Program-made: the position numbers and the translations under genes
Part shown: positions 1 to 7,257 of the stretch, piece by piece
Layout: every line of letters begins with the position of its first letter
Numbering within the stretch: the stretch's first letter is position 1
The notes under the pieces: model-generated
The model's database searches: none
Seen by the model: only the letters and a program-made list of their open reading frames with translations
What the model was told of the DNA's origin: nothing
NCBI GenBank assembly: GCA_947305825.1
Contig: CAMZET010000035.1
Span: 1-10,169 of the forward strand
From: an uncultured Verrucomicrobiota bacterium
Lineage (GTDB): Bacteria; Verrucomicrobiota; Kiritimatiellia; RFP12; UBA1067
DNA length: 10,169 bases
Direction of reading: 5' to 3'

Positions 1-1044
1 CGGCTGCGGGCGGAGTTCGCGGCGCGTCGCACCGAGGTCGGCAAAGCCTCGATGCGGCTCGACACGGCGGCGCCTGGCGGCGTGAGCGTCGTGAAGATAA
101 AGGGGCTCTGCTTCACGTATCCAGGCGCCGCCGCGCCGGTCGTGCGCGACTTCTCCGCCACCATCCTGCGCGGCGAACGCATCGGCATCCTCGGCAGAAA
201 CGGTGCAGGAAAGACCACGCTCCTCAAACTCCTGACGGGCCGCCTCGAGCCGACTTCCGGCTCCGTCGAACTCGGCACCAACGTCCAGCTCGCTTTCTTC
301 GACCAGATGCGCAGCGAAATGAAGCCGGAGCTCACGGTGGCGGAGAACATCGCCAGCGACCGCGACGAAGTCTGCGTGGGCGGCGTGCGAAAGCACGTCT
401 ATTCATACTTGTCCGATTTCCTCTTCACGCCTGACCGCGCCAGGACGCCGGTACGCGCTCTCTCCGGCGGCGAACGCGCCAGACTCATGCTCGCCAAGCT
501 TTTTCTCCGGCCGGCCAATCTGCTCGTGATGGACGAGCCGACCAACGACCTCGACATCGAGACGCTGGAACTCCTCGAAGAGCAGCTGATGGCCTACAAA
601 GGCACGCTGCTGCTCGTGAGCCACGACCGCGAGTTCCTGGACAACGTCGTCACTTCGACGCTGGTCTTGGAGGGCGACGGGCTGGTGCGCGGCTATCCCG
701 GAGGCTGGTCGGACTACGAAGCGCAGCGACCTGCGGCTCCTGCGGCGGCGGCGGAAGAGGGCGAGGCGCCGAAAAAGGCGGCTGCGGCGCCGGCGGCGCC
801 ATCTGCCCCAAAGCGCTTGAGCTACAACGAGCAGCGCGAGCTGGCGGCTCTTCCTGAACGCATAGAGGCCCTTGAAAAGGAACTCGAGGGGATTCGCGAA
901 GCGATGGCAGACCCCACGCTCTTCCGCCGCGACGAGAAGCGGGCGCAGGCATTGTCCGCTCGCCTCCCGCTGGCGGAAGCGGAACTGGAGGCGGCGGTGG
1001 AGCGCTGGGCGGAACTGGAGGAGAGGAACGGACGCTCTTCGTAG
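1..1044 (+). CDS. uup: ABC-F ATPase Uup, C-terminal part (5' end outside window)
   Basis: The reading frame is open from base 1, so the gene enters from the left and 347 codons are visible. Counting from base 1, it shows the second nucleotide-binding domain of an ABC-F protein: Walker A GRNGAGKTT (codons 65-73), signature LSGGE (154-158), Walker B LLVMDEPTNDLD with the catalytic Glu at codon 179, and the switch His in SHDREF at codon 208. An Ala/Pro/Lys-rich linker follows, then a charged Glu/Arg-rich C-terminal coiled coil beginning LSYNEQRELAALPERI, which is the Uup-type C-terminal domain. ABC-F proteins are soluble ATPases without membrane segments. Uup binds DNA through the C-terminal domain and has been linked to stability of tandem repeats/transposon excision and to ribosome function. 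The first ATPase domain must lie upstream. The gene stops 57 bp before the secretion-type operon and looks functionally unrelated to it. The strong match across the domain and tail makes Uup the best call over EttA or other ABC-F classes. Confidence 0.93.
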   Translation, partial: RLRAEFAARRTEVGKASMRLDTAAPGGVSVVKIKGLCFTYPGAAAPVVRDFSATILRGERIGILGRNGAGKTTLLKLLTGRLEPTSGSVELGTNVQLAFFDQMRSEMKPELTVAENIASDRDEVCVGGVRKHVYSYLSDFLFTPDRARTPVRALSGGERARLMLAKLFLRPANLLVMDEPTNDLDIETLELLEEQLMAYKGTLLLVSHDREFLDNVVTSTLVLEGDGLVRGYPGGWSDYEAQRPAAPAAAAEEGEAPKKAAAAPAAPSAPKRLSYNEQRELAALPERIEALEKELEGIREAMADPTLFRRDEKRAQALSARLPLAEAELEAAVERWAELEERNGRSS

Positions 1045-1075
1045 TAGCGGCGAACCGGCGGCGTCCCCGCTGCGT

Positions 1076-1081
1076 TATACT
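1076..1081 (+). promoter_or_regulatory. Possible -10 element ahead of the secretion-type operon
   Basis: TATACT lies in the 57-bp gap after uup, about 20 bp before the ATG at 1102. It is the most AT-rich hexamer in an otherwise GC-rich gap. No convincing -35 box is present 16-19 bp upstream, so this is only a candidate start point for the five-gene operon. If it is used, transcription would begin near 1088, which favours the ATG at 1102 over the GTG at 1087 as start of the first gene. Confidence 0.3.
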
Positions 1082-1101
1082 ATTCGGTGGTTGGTGTCGA
1101 T

Positions 1102-1677
1102 ATGGAGATAAGGCAGAAAGACATACTTTTCGTGGCGCTCGCCGTTCCGGCGGCGCTGGCGGTTGCGTATGCGTGGATGTGGCGAGCGCCGCTTGCCCGC
1201 GAGTGCGACGAGCTTGCCATGCGTTCCGCGTTGCTTGTCGCGGCCGACGATTTTCCGATGGAGCGGCGCCGGGCGCTCTCGCGCCTGGACGAAGCGAACG
1301 CCGCGCTAGCCGCGGCGCGTGCGGAAGGGGAGGCGGCGCCGGCCGCTTCCGGCGGAAGCGGCGCTTCTGCCGCCACTGTTTCTGCCGCCGAGCGCGAGCG
1401 CGCCGCTTTGGCCGTTTTGCGCGGCGCCGGTCTCGACGTCCTGCGCAGCGAACTCCTGCCGCCGAACCCGTCGCGCCAAGACCGCAACGCGCCGGAAGAC
1501 GCGCTGCGGGCCGCAAACGACGGCATCGAACCCATCCGCCGCCGCTGGACGCTGTCCGGCCCGTATCCGGCAATCAAACGCGCCCTGGATTCGTTCGCCG
1601 CCGCCGGCGCCGCTGTCGTGCCGGCGCGCCTGGCGATGCAAAAGCCGGGTCTCTGGATTCTGGAGGCTGCGCTGTGA
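1102..1677 (+). CDS. PilO/GspM-like inner-membrane protein of the pilus/secretion platform
   Basis: This 191-residue protein has one N-terminal membrane segment (about residues 7-27, DILFVALAVP...AYAWMW). A charged helical stretch follows, with an Ala/Gly/Ser-rich low-complexity linker (about 73-100). The C-terminal region (about 145-191) contains a TLSGPYPAIKRALDSF segment and a terminal WILEAAL strand. One membrane pass, a coiled coil and a small C-terminal alpha/beta domain with a 'GxYxxxxxxL' helix is the architecture of PilO and GspM, which link the cytoplasmic ATPase platform to the periplasmic part of the machine. Sequence identity in this family is low, so the assignment rests on architecture and on being first gene ahead of two secretion ATPases, GspF and a secretin. 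A GTG at 1087 in the same frame would add five residues. The ATG at 1102 is preferred because it directly precedes the basic/hydrophobic leader and has GGTG at 1093-1096. The stop overlaps the next gene's GTG start. Confidence 0.55.
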   Translation: MEIRQKDILFVALAVPAALAVAYAWMWRAPLARECDELAMRSALLVAADDFPMERRRALSRLDEANAALAAARAEGEAAPAASGGSGASAATVSAAERERAALAVLRGAGLDVLRSELLPPNPSRQDRNAPEDALRAANDGIEPIRRRWTLSGPYPAIKRALDSFAAAGAAVVPARLAMQKPGLWILEAAL

Positions 1678-2762
1678 CCGCCCACCTCGAATCCCTCCTC
1701 GCGCTAGCCGACGAGCATGACGCGAGCGACATCCATATCGCCACCGGCGAACGCCCTCGCTTGCGCATCCTCGGCAACCTCGTCGAAATCGCCGACATAA
1801 AGACATTCGACGCAAAGACGGTCGATGCTCTGGCCGTCGAACTCGGCCTGGAGACGCTGCCGCCAGGCATCAATGAAGGCTCCGAGCGAATACGCACCGC
1901 CATCGTCCGCGACGGCGCAATCGACGGCGCGGTCACTTCCGCTTCCGGCTCGCGCTTCCGCTTCAACATATTCCGCGAGATGGGGCGCAACGCCATTGCG
2001 CTGCGTCGGCTCGACGGCACGTTCAAGTCATTCGAGGAACTGGGACTCCCTTCGCAGATTTCGTCGTTTTGCGAAGGAACGGGGCTGTTCATCGTCTGCG
2101 GCCCTACGGGGTCCGGCAAGTCCACGACATTGGCGTCGATGGTTGACCGCATCAACCGCACGCGCTGCGGCAGGATAATAACAATCGAGCAGCCCGTCGA
2201 GTTCATCCACCGGTCGCGGGCGTGTCTTGTGAGCCAGCGCGAGGTCGGGCGGGACGTCGCCGACTTCGACACGGGACTGCGCGACGCGCTGCGGCAGGAC
2301 CCCGACGTGATTCTCGTGGGCGAATGCCGCGACCTGGAGACGGCGCGCACCGCGCTTCGCGCCGCCGAAACCGGGCACCTCGTGCTGACGACGCTGCATT
2401 CGAGTTCGCCGCCGGATGCCGTCGAGCGACTGACGGCGATGTTCCCGCCGGAAGAGCAGTCCGGCGCTCGCCACCAGCTCGCACTCGCGCTGCGCGCCAT
2501 CCTCGCGCAACGTCTCCTCGGCTCGTCCAGGCGCTTCCCGGCCTGCGAATTGCTCGTCAACACTCCGGCCGCCGCCAACCTCATAGCCACGGGACGCTCG
2601 GCGCACCTCTATTCGACAATCGAGACCGGCGCTGCTGCCGGCATGCGCTCGCTCGACCAGTCCATCGCTTCGCTCGTCGCGGAGGCGAAAATCGATTTGC
2701 GCACCGCTCTGGCCGCTTCCAGGAATCCGGAAGGCCTGCGCAGACGCCTCGCACAGAACTGA
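1674..2762 (+). CDS. PilT-family secretion/twitching ATPase
   Basis: This 362-residue hexameric ATPase belongs to the PilT family, whose members power pilus retraction at the inner-membrane base. The start is a GTG whose last two bases form the TGA stop of the preceding gene (GTGA), with GGAG at 1662-1665 as ribosome binding site. The frame is open further upstream, but that part is only a shadow of the previous gene. Motifs: N-terminal SDIHIATGERPRLRI (the PilT 'SDLHL' region), Walker A GPTGSGKS (residues 143-150), Asp-box region TIEQPVEF (170-177), Walker B region ILVGECRD with Glu 217, and His box TGHLVLTTLH (233-242). Length and the CLVSQREVGRD segment fit PilT rather than GspE. Odd points are TIEQP where PilT normally has TIEDP (Gln at 173), and GECRD in place of GEMRD. 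It sits directly before a GspE/PilB-type ATPase, so the operon would encode an antagonistic motor pair. Confidence 0.85.
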   Translation: MTAHLESLLALADEHDASDIHIATGERPRLRILGNLVEIADIKTFDAKTVDALAVELGLETLPPGINEGSERIRTAIVRDGAIDGAVTSASGSRFRFNIFREMGRNAIALRRLDGTFKSFEELGLPSQISSFCEGTGLFIVCGPTGSGKSTTLASMVDRINRTRCGRIITIEQPVEFIHRSRACLVSQREVGRDVADFDTGLRDALRQDPDVILVGECRDLETARTALRAAETGHLVLTTLHSSSPPDAVERLTAMFPPEEQSGARHQLALALRAILAQRLLGSSRRFPACELLVNTPAAANLIATGRSAHLYSTIETGAAAGMRSLDQSIASLVAEAKIDLRTALAASRNPEGLRRRLAQN

Positions 2763-2779
2763 TATTCACACAAGACTCC

Positions 2780-3835
2780 ATGCATACGCGCAACATAATC
2801 CAAGCATTGCTCAACAGGGGCGAAGCCGAGACGGACCCGGTAGCGCTCGTCGACCGCATTCTCCGCGCCGGATTGCTTGCGCACGCTTCCGACATCCATT
2901 TCGACCCCATGGAAGACCGCACACGGGTGAGGCTGCGCGTCGACGGTGAACTCGAAGACGCCATATTCATACCGGCGGCGATGCAAAGCGCGGTCGCCAG
3001 CCGCCTGAAAGTCCTGGCCGCCCTCGATATAGCCGAGCGCCGTTCGCCGCAGGACGGCGGCTTCTCCTGGCGCATCCCCGCCCCGCAGTCCGGCGCGCTT
3101 GACGTCCGCATGGCAACTCTCCCGGTGCGCCACGGCGAGCGAATCACGCTGCGCCTCCTGGAGACAGGCGGCAGACGCCTTTCGCTCGACGACATCGGCC
3201 TCGCCGCCGAGGAACGCCAGACCTTCGACCGCGCCATCCGCCGCGCCTGGGGTCTCGTTCTCCTGACCGGGCCTACCGGCAGCGGAAAGACGACCACGCT
3301 CTACGCCGCCATCGCCGAAATACTCAAGGCCGGCGCGAAGAACATCGTCACGGTTGAAGACCCCGTCGAATACGAAATACCTGGCGTCGCGCAGGTCGAA
3401 GTAGACCCTGTCGCCGACAAGGTGAACTATTCGAAGGCTTTGCGCTCGCTGCTGCGGCACGATCCCGACGTCTGCGTGATTGGCGAGATACGCGACGGGG
3501 AGTCGGCGGAGGCGGCGGTGCGGTGTGCGCTCACCGGGCATCTCGTTTTTTCGACGCTGCACACGAACGACGCGGCCGGCGCTCCGGCGAGACTCGCCGA
3601 TTTGGGCATAGACCGCTCGCTCATCGCGGCGACGCTCCGGCTCGTCGTCGCGCAGCGTCTCGTCAAGCGCACCGGCGGCGGAAGGATAGGCGTGTTCGAG
3701 ACGATAGCGTTCGACGGCACGATGTCGGCGCTGGACGGCGCCAGAGCGCGCCGCACGATGCGCGACGACGCCATGTGCAAGGTTGCGGACGGGCTGACGA
3801 CGCTGGCCGAAGTCGAAAGGGCGCTGGGCTCATGA
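2780..3835 (+). CDS. Minimal GspE/PilB-family assembly ATPase
   Basis: This 351-residue ATPase would drive pilin or pseudopilin polymerisation. It shows ASDIHFDPMEDRTRVRLRVD near residues 36-55 (the N2 domain of GspE/PilB), Walker A GPTGSGKT (164-171), TVEDPVEYEIPGVAQVEVD with Glu 193 and Asp 194, Walker B region CVIGEIRD with Glu 236, and His box TGHLVFSTLHTNDAAGAPARL. These are GspE/PilB signatures, distinct from the PilT gene before it. It is about 150-200 residues shorter than typical GspE/PilB. The N-terminal domain that docks on GspL/PilM is absent, and the tetracysteine zinc loop is missing: the sequence runs from AQRLVKRT directly to GRIGVFETI with no CxxC pair. The ATG lies 17 bp after the pilT-like stop without a clear Shine-Dalgarno, so it may rely on re-initiation. 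It ends in an ATGA overlap with gspF. Confidence 0.87.
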   Translation: MHTRNIIQALLNRGEAETDPVALVDRILRAGLLAHASDIHFDPMEDRTRVRLRVDGELEDAIFIPAAMQSAVASRLKVLAALDIAERRSPQDGGFSWRIPAPQSGALDVRMATLPVRHGERITLRLLETGGRRLSLDDIGLAAEERQTFDRAIRRAWGLVLLTGPTGSGKTTTLYAAIAEILKAGAKNIVTVEDPVEYEIPGVAQVEVDPVADKVNYSKALRSLLRHDPDVCVIGEIRDGESAEAAVRCALTGHLVFSTLHTNDAAGAPARLADLGIDRSLIAATLRLVVAQRLVKRTGGGRIGVFETIAFDGTMSALDGARARRTMRDDAMCKVADGLTTLAEVERALGS

Positions 3836-5046
3836 CATTTGTCGCCACGGCAATCGGAGCGGACGGGAAACGCCAGGAGCTCGTTCGTGAGGCGAGCGAC
3901 GAAGCGGCGCTGGCCGCTGCCCTTCGCGCCGAGGGGCTGCTGGTAGTGTCAGTCGCCCGGCAAGCCGAGCCCCGGTCGAAGCGCGGCGATGCCGAGCCGC
4001 CGTTCGTCTGGCGTCCGATGAGCGCTCTCGACGTCGAAATGGGCCTGCGACAGATTGCCGCCATGCTGCGCAGCGGCATGCCGCTGCTCGCCGCGCTCGA
4101 GACGGTTGCCGAGCAGTCTTCCGGGGCACGAGCGCGCCGCGTCTGGAACCGCGTCGCCGCTTCCGTCACTCGCGGCGAACCGTTCGCCGCCGCTCTCGCC
4201 GCAAGCTCCAGACGCTTCGACGACGTCACCGTCCGCCTCGCCGACGTCGGCGAAAAGAGCGGCGAACTCGAACTCACCCTGACACGCGCCGCCGAGCAGC
4301 TCAATTCGCGCAGGAATTTGCGCAACACCGTCGCCAACGCATTCGTCTATCCTTGCATCACGGTGGCCACCGCCATCGCCGTCAGCGCCTATCTGGTAGT
4401 CGCCGTCATACCGAAACTCGCCGACTTTCTGCGCTCTTCGGGGACGGCGCTGCCGGCGCTCACGCAGGCTCTCGTCAGCTTTTCCGAATGGATTGTCGCC
4501 AACGGCGCGTACGTCGTCGCTTGCATCGCCGGCGTCACGGCGCTTTGGTTTTTCGCGAGATTCTTCCCGCGGACGAGGGAACTCCAGGATGCGATGCTTC
4601 TGCGCGTTCCGGTAGTCGGCAGGGTGCTGCGGCTTTCGGGGACGGCGCTTTTCTCGCGGGCAATGCAAATCATGCTCGAGTCCGGCGTGACGCTGACGAG
4701 TGCGCTCGGGACGGCGGCGCAGCTGCTGACGAACCGCCGGCTGCGGCGCCGCGTCGGCGCGGCGCGCGATGCCGTGCTTGCCGGACGCCCGCTCTCCAAG
4801 GCTCTCGCCGACGCGCCGGAATTCCTCCCGATGCTCCACCGCATGGCGGCAGTCGGCGAAACGACCGGCGCCTTGCCGGATACTTTCGGCGAAACGGCGC
4901 GTTTCCATGAAACCATCCTCGCGCTGACCGTCAAGCGCCTCGGCATCCTGGTCGAGCCGGTGATGATTGCCGTGACCGGCGCGATAGTCGGCTTCGTCTA
5001 TGTCGCTTTTTTCATGGCGCTGTTTTCCATCGCCGGCGCCGCATGA
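3832..5046 (+). CDS. GspF/PilC inner-membrane platform protein
   Basis: This polytopic platform protein of type II secretion/type IV pili works with the GspE-type ATPase to lift pilin subunits from the membrane. It has 404 residues, the normal family length, and two T2SSF repeats. The first begins at about residue 68 (EMGLRQIAAMLRSGMPLLAA) and the second at about 266 (FSRAMQIMLESGVTLTSALG). Membrane segments are visible at roughly 168-195 (AFVYPCITVATAIAVSAYLV), 225-245 (GAYVVACIAGVTALWFF) and 374-400 (LVEPVMIAVTGAIVGFVYVA). The EVGEKSGEL-like motifs occur as DVGEKSGEL and AVGETTGAL, one per repeat, as expected. The start ATG overlaps the preceding TGA (ATGA) with GAAAGGG about 11 bp upstream. 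The first ~65 residues form a soluble N-terminal region typical of the family. Confidence 0.93.
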   Translation: MTFVATAIGADGKRQELVREASDEAALAAALRAEGLLVVSVARQAEPRSKRGDAEPPFVWRPMSALDVEMGLRQIAAMLRSGMPLLAALETVAEQSSGARARRVWNRVAASVTRGEPFAAALAASSRRFDDVTVRLADVGEKSGELELTLTRAAEQLNSRRNLRNTVANAFVYPCITVATAIAVSAYLVVAVIPKLADFLRSSGTALPALTQALVSFSEWIVANGAYVVACIAGVTALWFFARFFPRTRELQDAMLLRVPVVGRVLRLSGTALFSRAMQIMLESGVTLTSALGTAAQLLTNRRLRRRVGAARDAVLAGRPLSKALADAPEFLPMLHRMAAVGETTGALPDTFGETARFHETILALTVKRLGILVEPVMIAVTGAIVGFVYVAFFMALFSIAGAA

Positions 5047-5055
5047 AACCATTGC

Positions 5056-5062
5056 AAAAGGA
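5056..5062 (+). promoter_or_regulatory. Ribosome binding site that sets the secretin start
   Basis: AAAAGGA lies 7 bp before the ATG at 5070. The alternative in-frame ATG at 5043, which forms an ATGA overlap with the gspF stop, has no Shine-Dalgarno. The secretin is therefore called from 5070, which also puts the signal peptide right at the N-terminus. Confidence 0.6.
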
Positions 5063-5069
5063 ACCAATC

Positions 5070-7199
5070 ATGATGAGATACCGATTTGGACAGGGATATG
5101 CGGCAATTCTGGCGTGCGCGGCGCTCGCCGCCGCCGATGCCGCCAAAGCCCAGGAAGCCGCGGCTCCCGCCACGGCCGCGTCAGACCCGACCGTCCCCGC
5201 TTTCGCCGTCGCGGAGCGTCTTGGCGCCGCCGCCATCCTTTCACAGAAACTCGAAGCCCTCGTCGTGGCGGACGACGACGGCGTCGCGCTGCTCGACGGC
5301 CGCCTGGTCCGCAAGGGCAGTTCCATCCCATGCGACGTCGGCGGCATGAAGGTGGAGTTCTCCGTTGCCGCCGTCTTGCCTCGCGGCGTTTCGATTGCGC
5401 AGGCTCACTCCAACGCCGCCGCAACGCTCGTGCCTTCCTGCTCGCCGGGCGCAACGCTCCAGCCCCCGGAAAGCGCACCGCCGGAATTCCTGAGGCACCT
5501 GGAGTGCGAACAGGCGCCGCTCGGCTCGCTCCTGCGCATGATTTCCGACCAGACCGGCGCCAACATCGTGCTCTCCGACTCCCTGCGCAACAGGAAAATC
5601 TCGCTCTTCCTGCGCAACGTCACGGCCGAGGACGCCGTGGAGGAAATATGCCGTTCGCTCGACATACTCTACCGCAGAGAGCCGAAATCGCGCATCATCC
5701 GCGTCATGACGCGCGCGGAATTCGCCGAAGGCCTCAATTCCTTCCGCGAGGAGGCCACTGAAATGTTCACGCTCATGTATCCGAACGTCGTCGAGATGGC
5801 CAGCGTAATCTACGGGCTCTGGCCGGACCGCACGTTCATTTCGCTAGGCGAGGAGGAGTTCGACGAAGACGACGAAAACGACCTGTCGCGGCGCTTCCGC
5901 CGTTTCCGGCAGCTCGAGGAGAACGGCGGCTCGCAGTTCATGGCGATGGACGCGCCGCAGACGTCGTCCTCCGGCACTCGTTCCGGGAGTGGCGTGTTCT
6001 CGTTTTCACGCGGCTCCGCCGCAAGCCGCCAGTCGCAGTGGGACCAGCTGCGGCGGCGCCTGCGCACCGAGGCCGCCGCCGGCGCCGACGGCCTGAGCGC
6101 CGACGATGCCGCGCTCCTCGCTCGCGCCTATTCCTCCGGCGACACGAACGCCGTCGAAAGACTCCGCGCCGGCGTCGCCGCCTCCGCCAACATCTTCGTC
6201 TCGCTCTCCAGACGGAACAACATGCTCGTCGTCAGGACAAGCGATACCCGCGTCATGGATGAAATACGCTCCTTGGTCAAACGCCTCGACGTCCCGACGC
6301 CGATGGTCCTCATGGAAGTGAAAGTCCTGGAACTCGATATCACCGACGGCTACGAGGCTTCCTTCTCGTATTCCTTCAACCGCGACACTCACACGGCCGG
6401 TCACGACGGCTCCGTCTCCGCGCTCGCCTCGCAGGCCGCCAAGGATGCCTTCACCCCGACTTTCGCCTTCAGCGTCGTGAACTCCACCATCGACGCGCAG
6501 GTGCGCCTGCTGCAGCAGGACGGGAAAATCCGCACTCTCGCGACACCGTCGCTCCTTGTCGCGAACAACGAAGTCGCGCGCATTTTCTCCGGCAAGGAAT
6601 ATCCTCTCGTCACGGGTTGGAAGCCGAACGAAACGATAATTACCGACGGGATTGGCGCCACCGCGTCGATGACAGTCGAAATCACGAAACAGGATGTCGG
6701 CACCATGCTTCTGATAACGCCGAACATAAATGCCGACAAGACGGTGACGCTGCGTCTCGTGCAGGAAAACAGCGAAGTTAGCCCGACGAAGGTGGACATA
6801 CCAGTAGACGGCGGGTCCGGCGAGTCGAAGCAGATAGAGTACGTGGAGTCGCGTTCGCTTGCGGGGACGTTTGTCGCGAAGGACGGCATGACCATCATGG
6901 CCGGCGGGCTGGTGAAGGAGCAGGAAGGGGAGACGTATTGGCGCACTCCGTTTCTTGGCTCGCTGCCGCTGGTCGGGTGGCTTTTCCGGGGCACCGAGAA
7001 AATCAAGCAGCGCTCCGAACTAATCGTCCTCATCAAACCGCATGTAATCACGACGCCTGTGGAGGGCGGCAGGATTTCAAGCGAACTCATGAGAGAGCTC
7101 TCGGCGCACCCGGCCGCCGACGGCAGTTCCTCAATGGGCACGCACCTTCCGGACGAGCGCCACTCTCCGGCGGATGACGTGCGCAACATCGTCAGGTAG
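5070..7199 (+). CDS. GspD/PilQ-family outer-membrane secretin
   Basis: This 709-residue protein would form the outer-membrane pore. The N-terminus is a signal peptide: basic residues at 3-5, a hydrophobic Ala/Leu core, and an AKA cleavage site before Q28. ILAC at 13-16 is a weak alternative lipobox. Residues about 140-213 form the N0/STN-like domain (LGSLLRMISDQTGANIVLSD...ISLFLRNVTAEDAVEEI). A secretin N-type segment near 373-405 ends ...IRSLVKRLDVP. The C-terminal beta-barrel domain begins near 408 (VPTPMVLMEVKVLELDI) and contains TLATPSLLVANNEVARI, the signature PFLGSLPLVGWLF at 627-639, and LIVLIKPHVI. Between the N domains lies an unusually long acidic then Ser/Gly-rich stretch (about 260-372). 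The size and conserved C-terminal signature make the family certain. T2SS versus T4P cannot be decided from the sequence. It is the last gene of the operon. Confidence 0.92.
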   Translation: MMRYRFGQGYAAILACAALAAADAAKAQEAAAPATAASDPTVPAFAVAERLGAAAILSQKLEALVVADDDGVALLDGRLVRKGSSIPCDVGGMKVEFSVAAVLPRGVSIAQAHSNAAATLVPSCSPGATLQPPESAPPEFLRHLECEQAPLGSLLRMISDQTGANIVLSDSLRNRKISLFLRNVTAEDAVEEICRSLDILYRREPKSRIIRVMTRAEFAEGLNSFREEATEMFTLMYPNVVEMASVIYGLWPDRTFISLGEEEFDEDDENDLSRRFRRFRQLEENGGSQFMAMDAPQTSSSGTRSGSGVFSFSRGSAASRQSQWDQLRRRLRTEAAAGADGLSADDAALLARAYSSGDTNAVERLRAGVAASANIFVSLSRRNNMLVVRTSDTRVMDEIRSLVKRLDVPTPMVLMEVKVLELDITDGYEASFSYSFNRDTHTAGHDGSVSALASQAAKDAFTPTFAFSVVNSTIDAQVRLLQQDGKIRTLATPSLLVANNEVARIFSGKEYPLVTGWKPNETIITDGIGATASMTVEITKQDVGTMLLITPNINADKTVTLRLVQENSEVSPTKVDIPVDGGSGESKQIEYVESRSLAGTFVAKDGMTIMAGGLVKEQEGETYWRTPFLGSLPLVGWLFRGTEKIKQRSELIVLIKPHVITTPVEGGRISSELMRELSAHPAADGSSSMGTHLPDERHSPADDVRNIVR

Positions 7200-7257
7200 C
7201 GGCAACGGGAACAATATCGCGGCAAAACACAAACCGACAAGAGAACCAACACAAGAC

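Noticed and set aside
1046..1071. Terminator after uup
   Set aside because: AGCGG and CCGCT can pair only as a 5-bp stem with a 16-nt loop and no T-run follows.
650..1573. Minus-strand frame of 307 codons over the end of uup and the PilO-like gene
   Set aside because: It is a Pro/Arg/Ala low-complexity shadow of GC-rich codons with no ribosome site or family resemblance.
1173..1673. N-terminal extension of the PilT-like protein
   Set aside because: The frame is open upstream, but that part is Arg-rich nonsense overlapping the PilO-like gene. The GTG at 1674 with GGAG upstream starts the conserved PilT sequence.
7174..7257. Longer start for the Na+/Pi transporter
   Set aside because: It would overlap the secretin by 26 bp and add a polar leader unlike the family. 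ATG 7258 gives the normal N-terminal helix.
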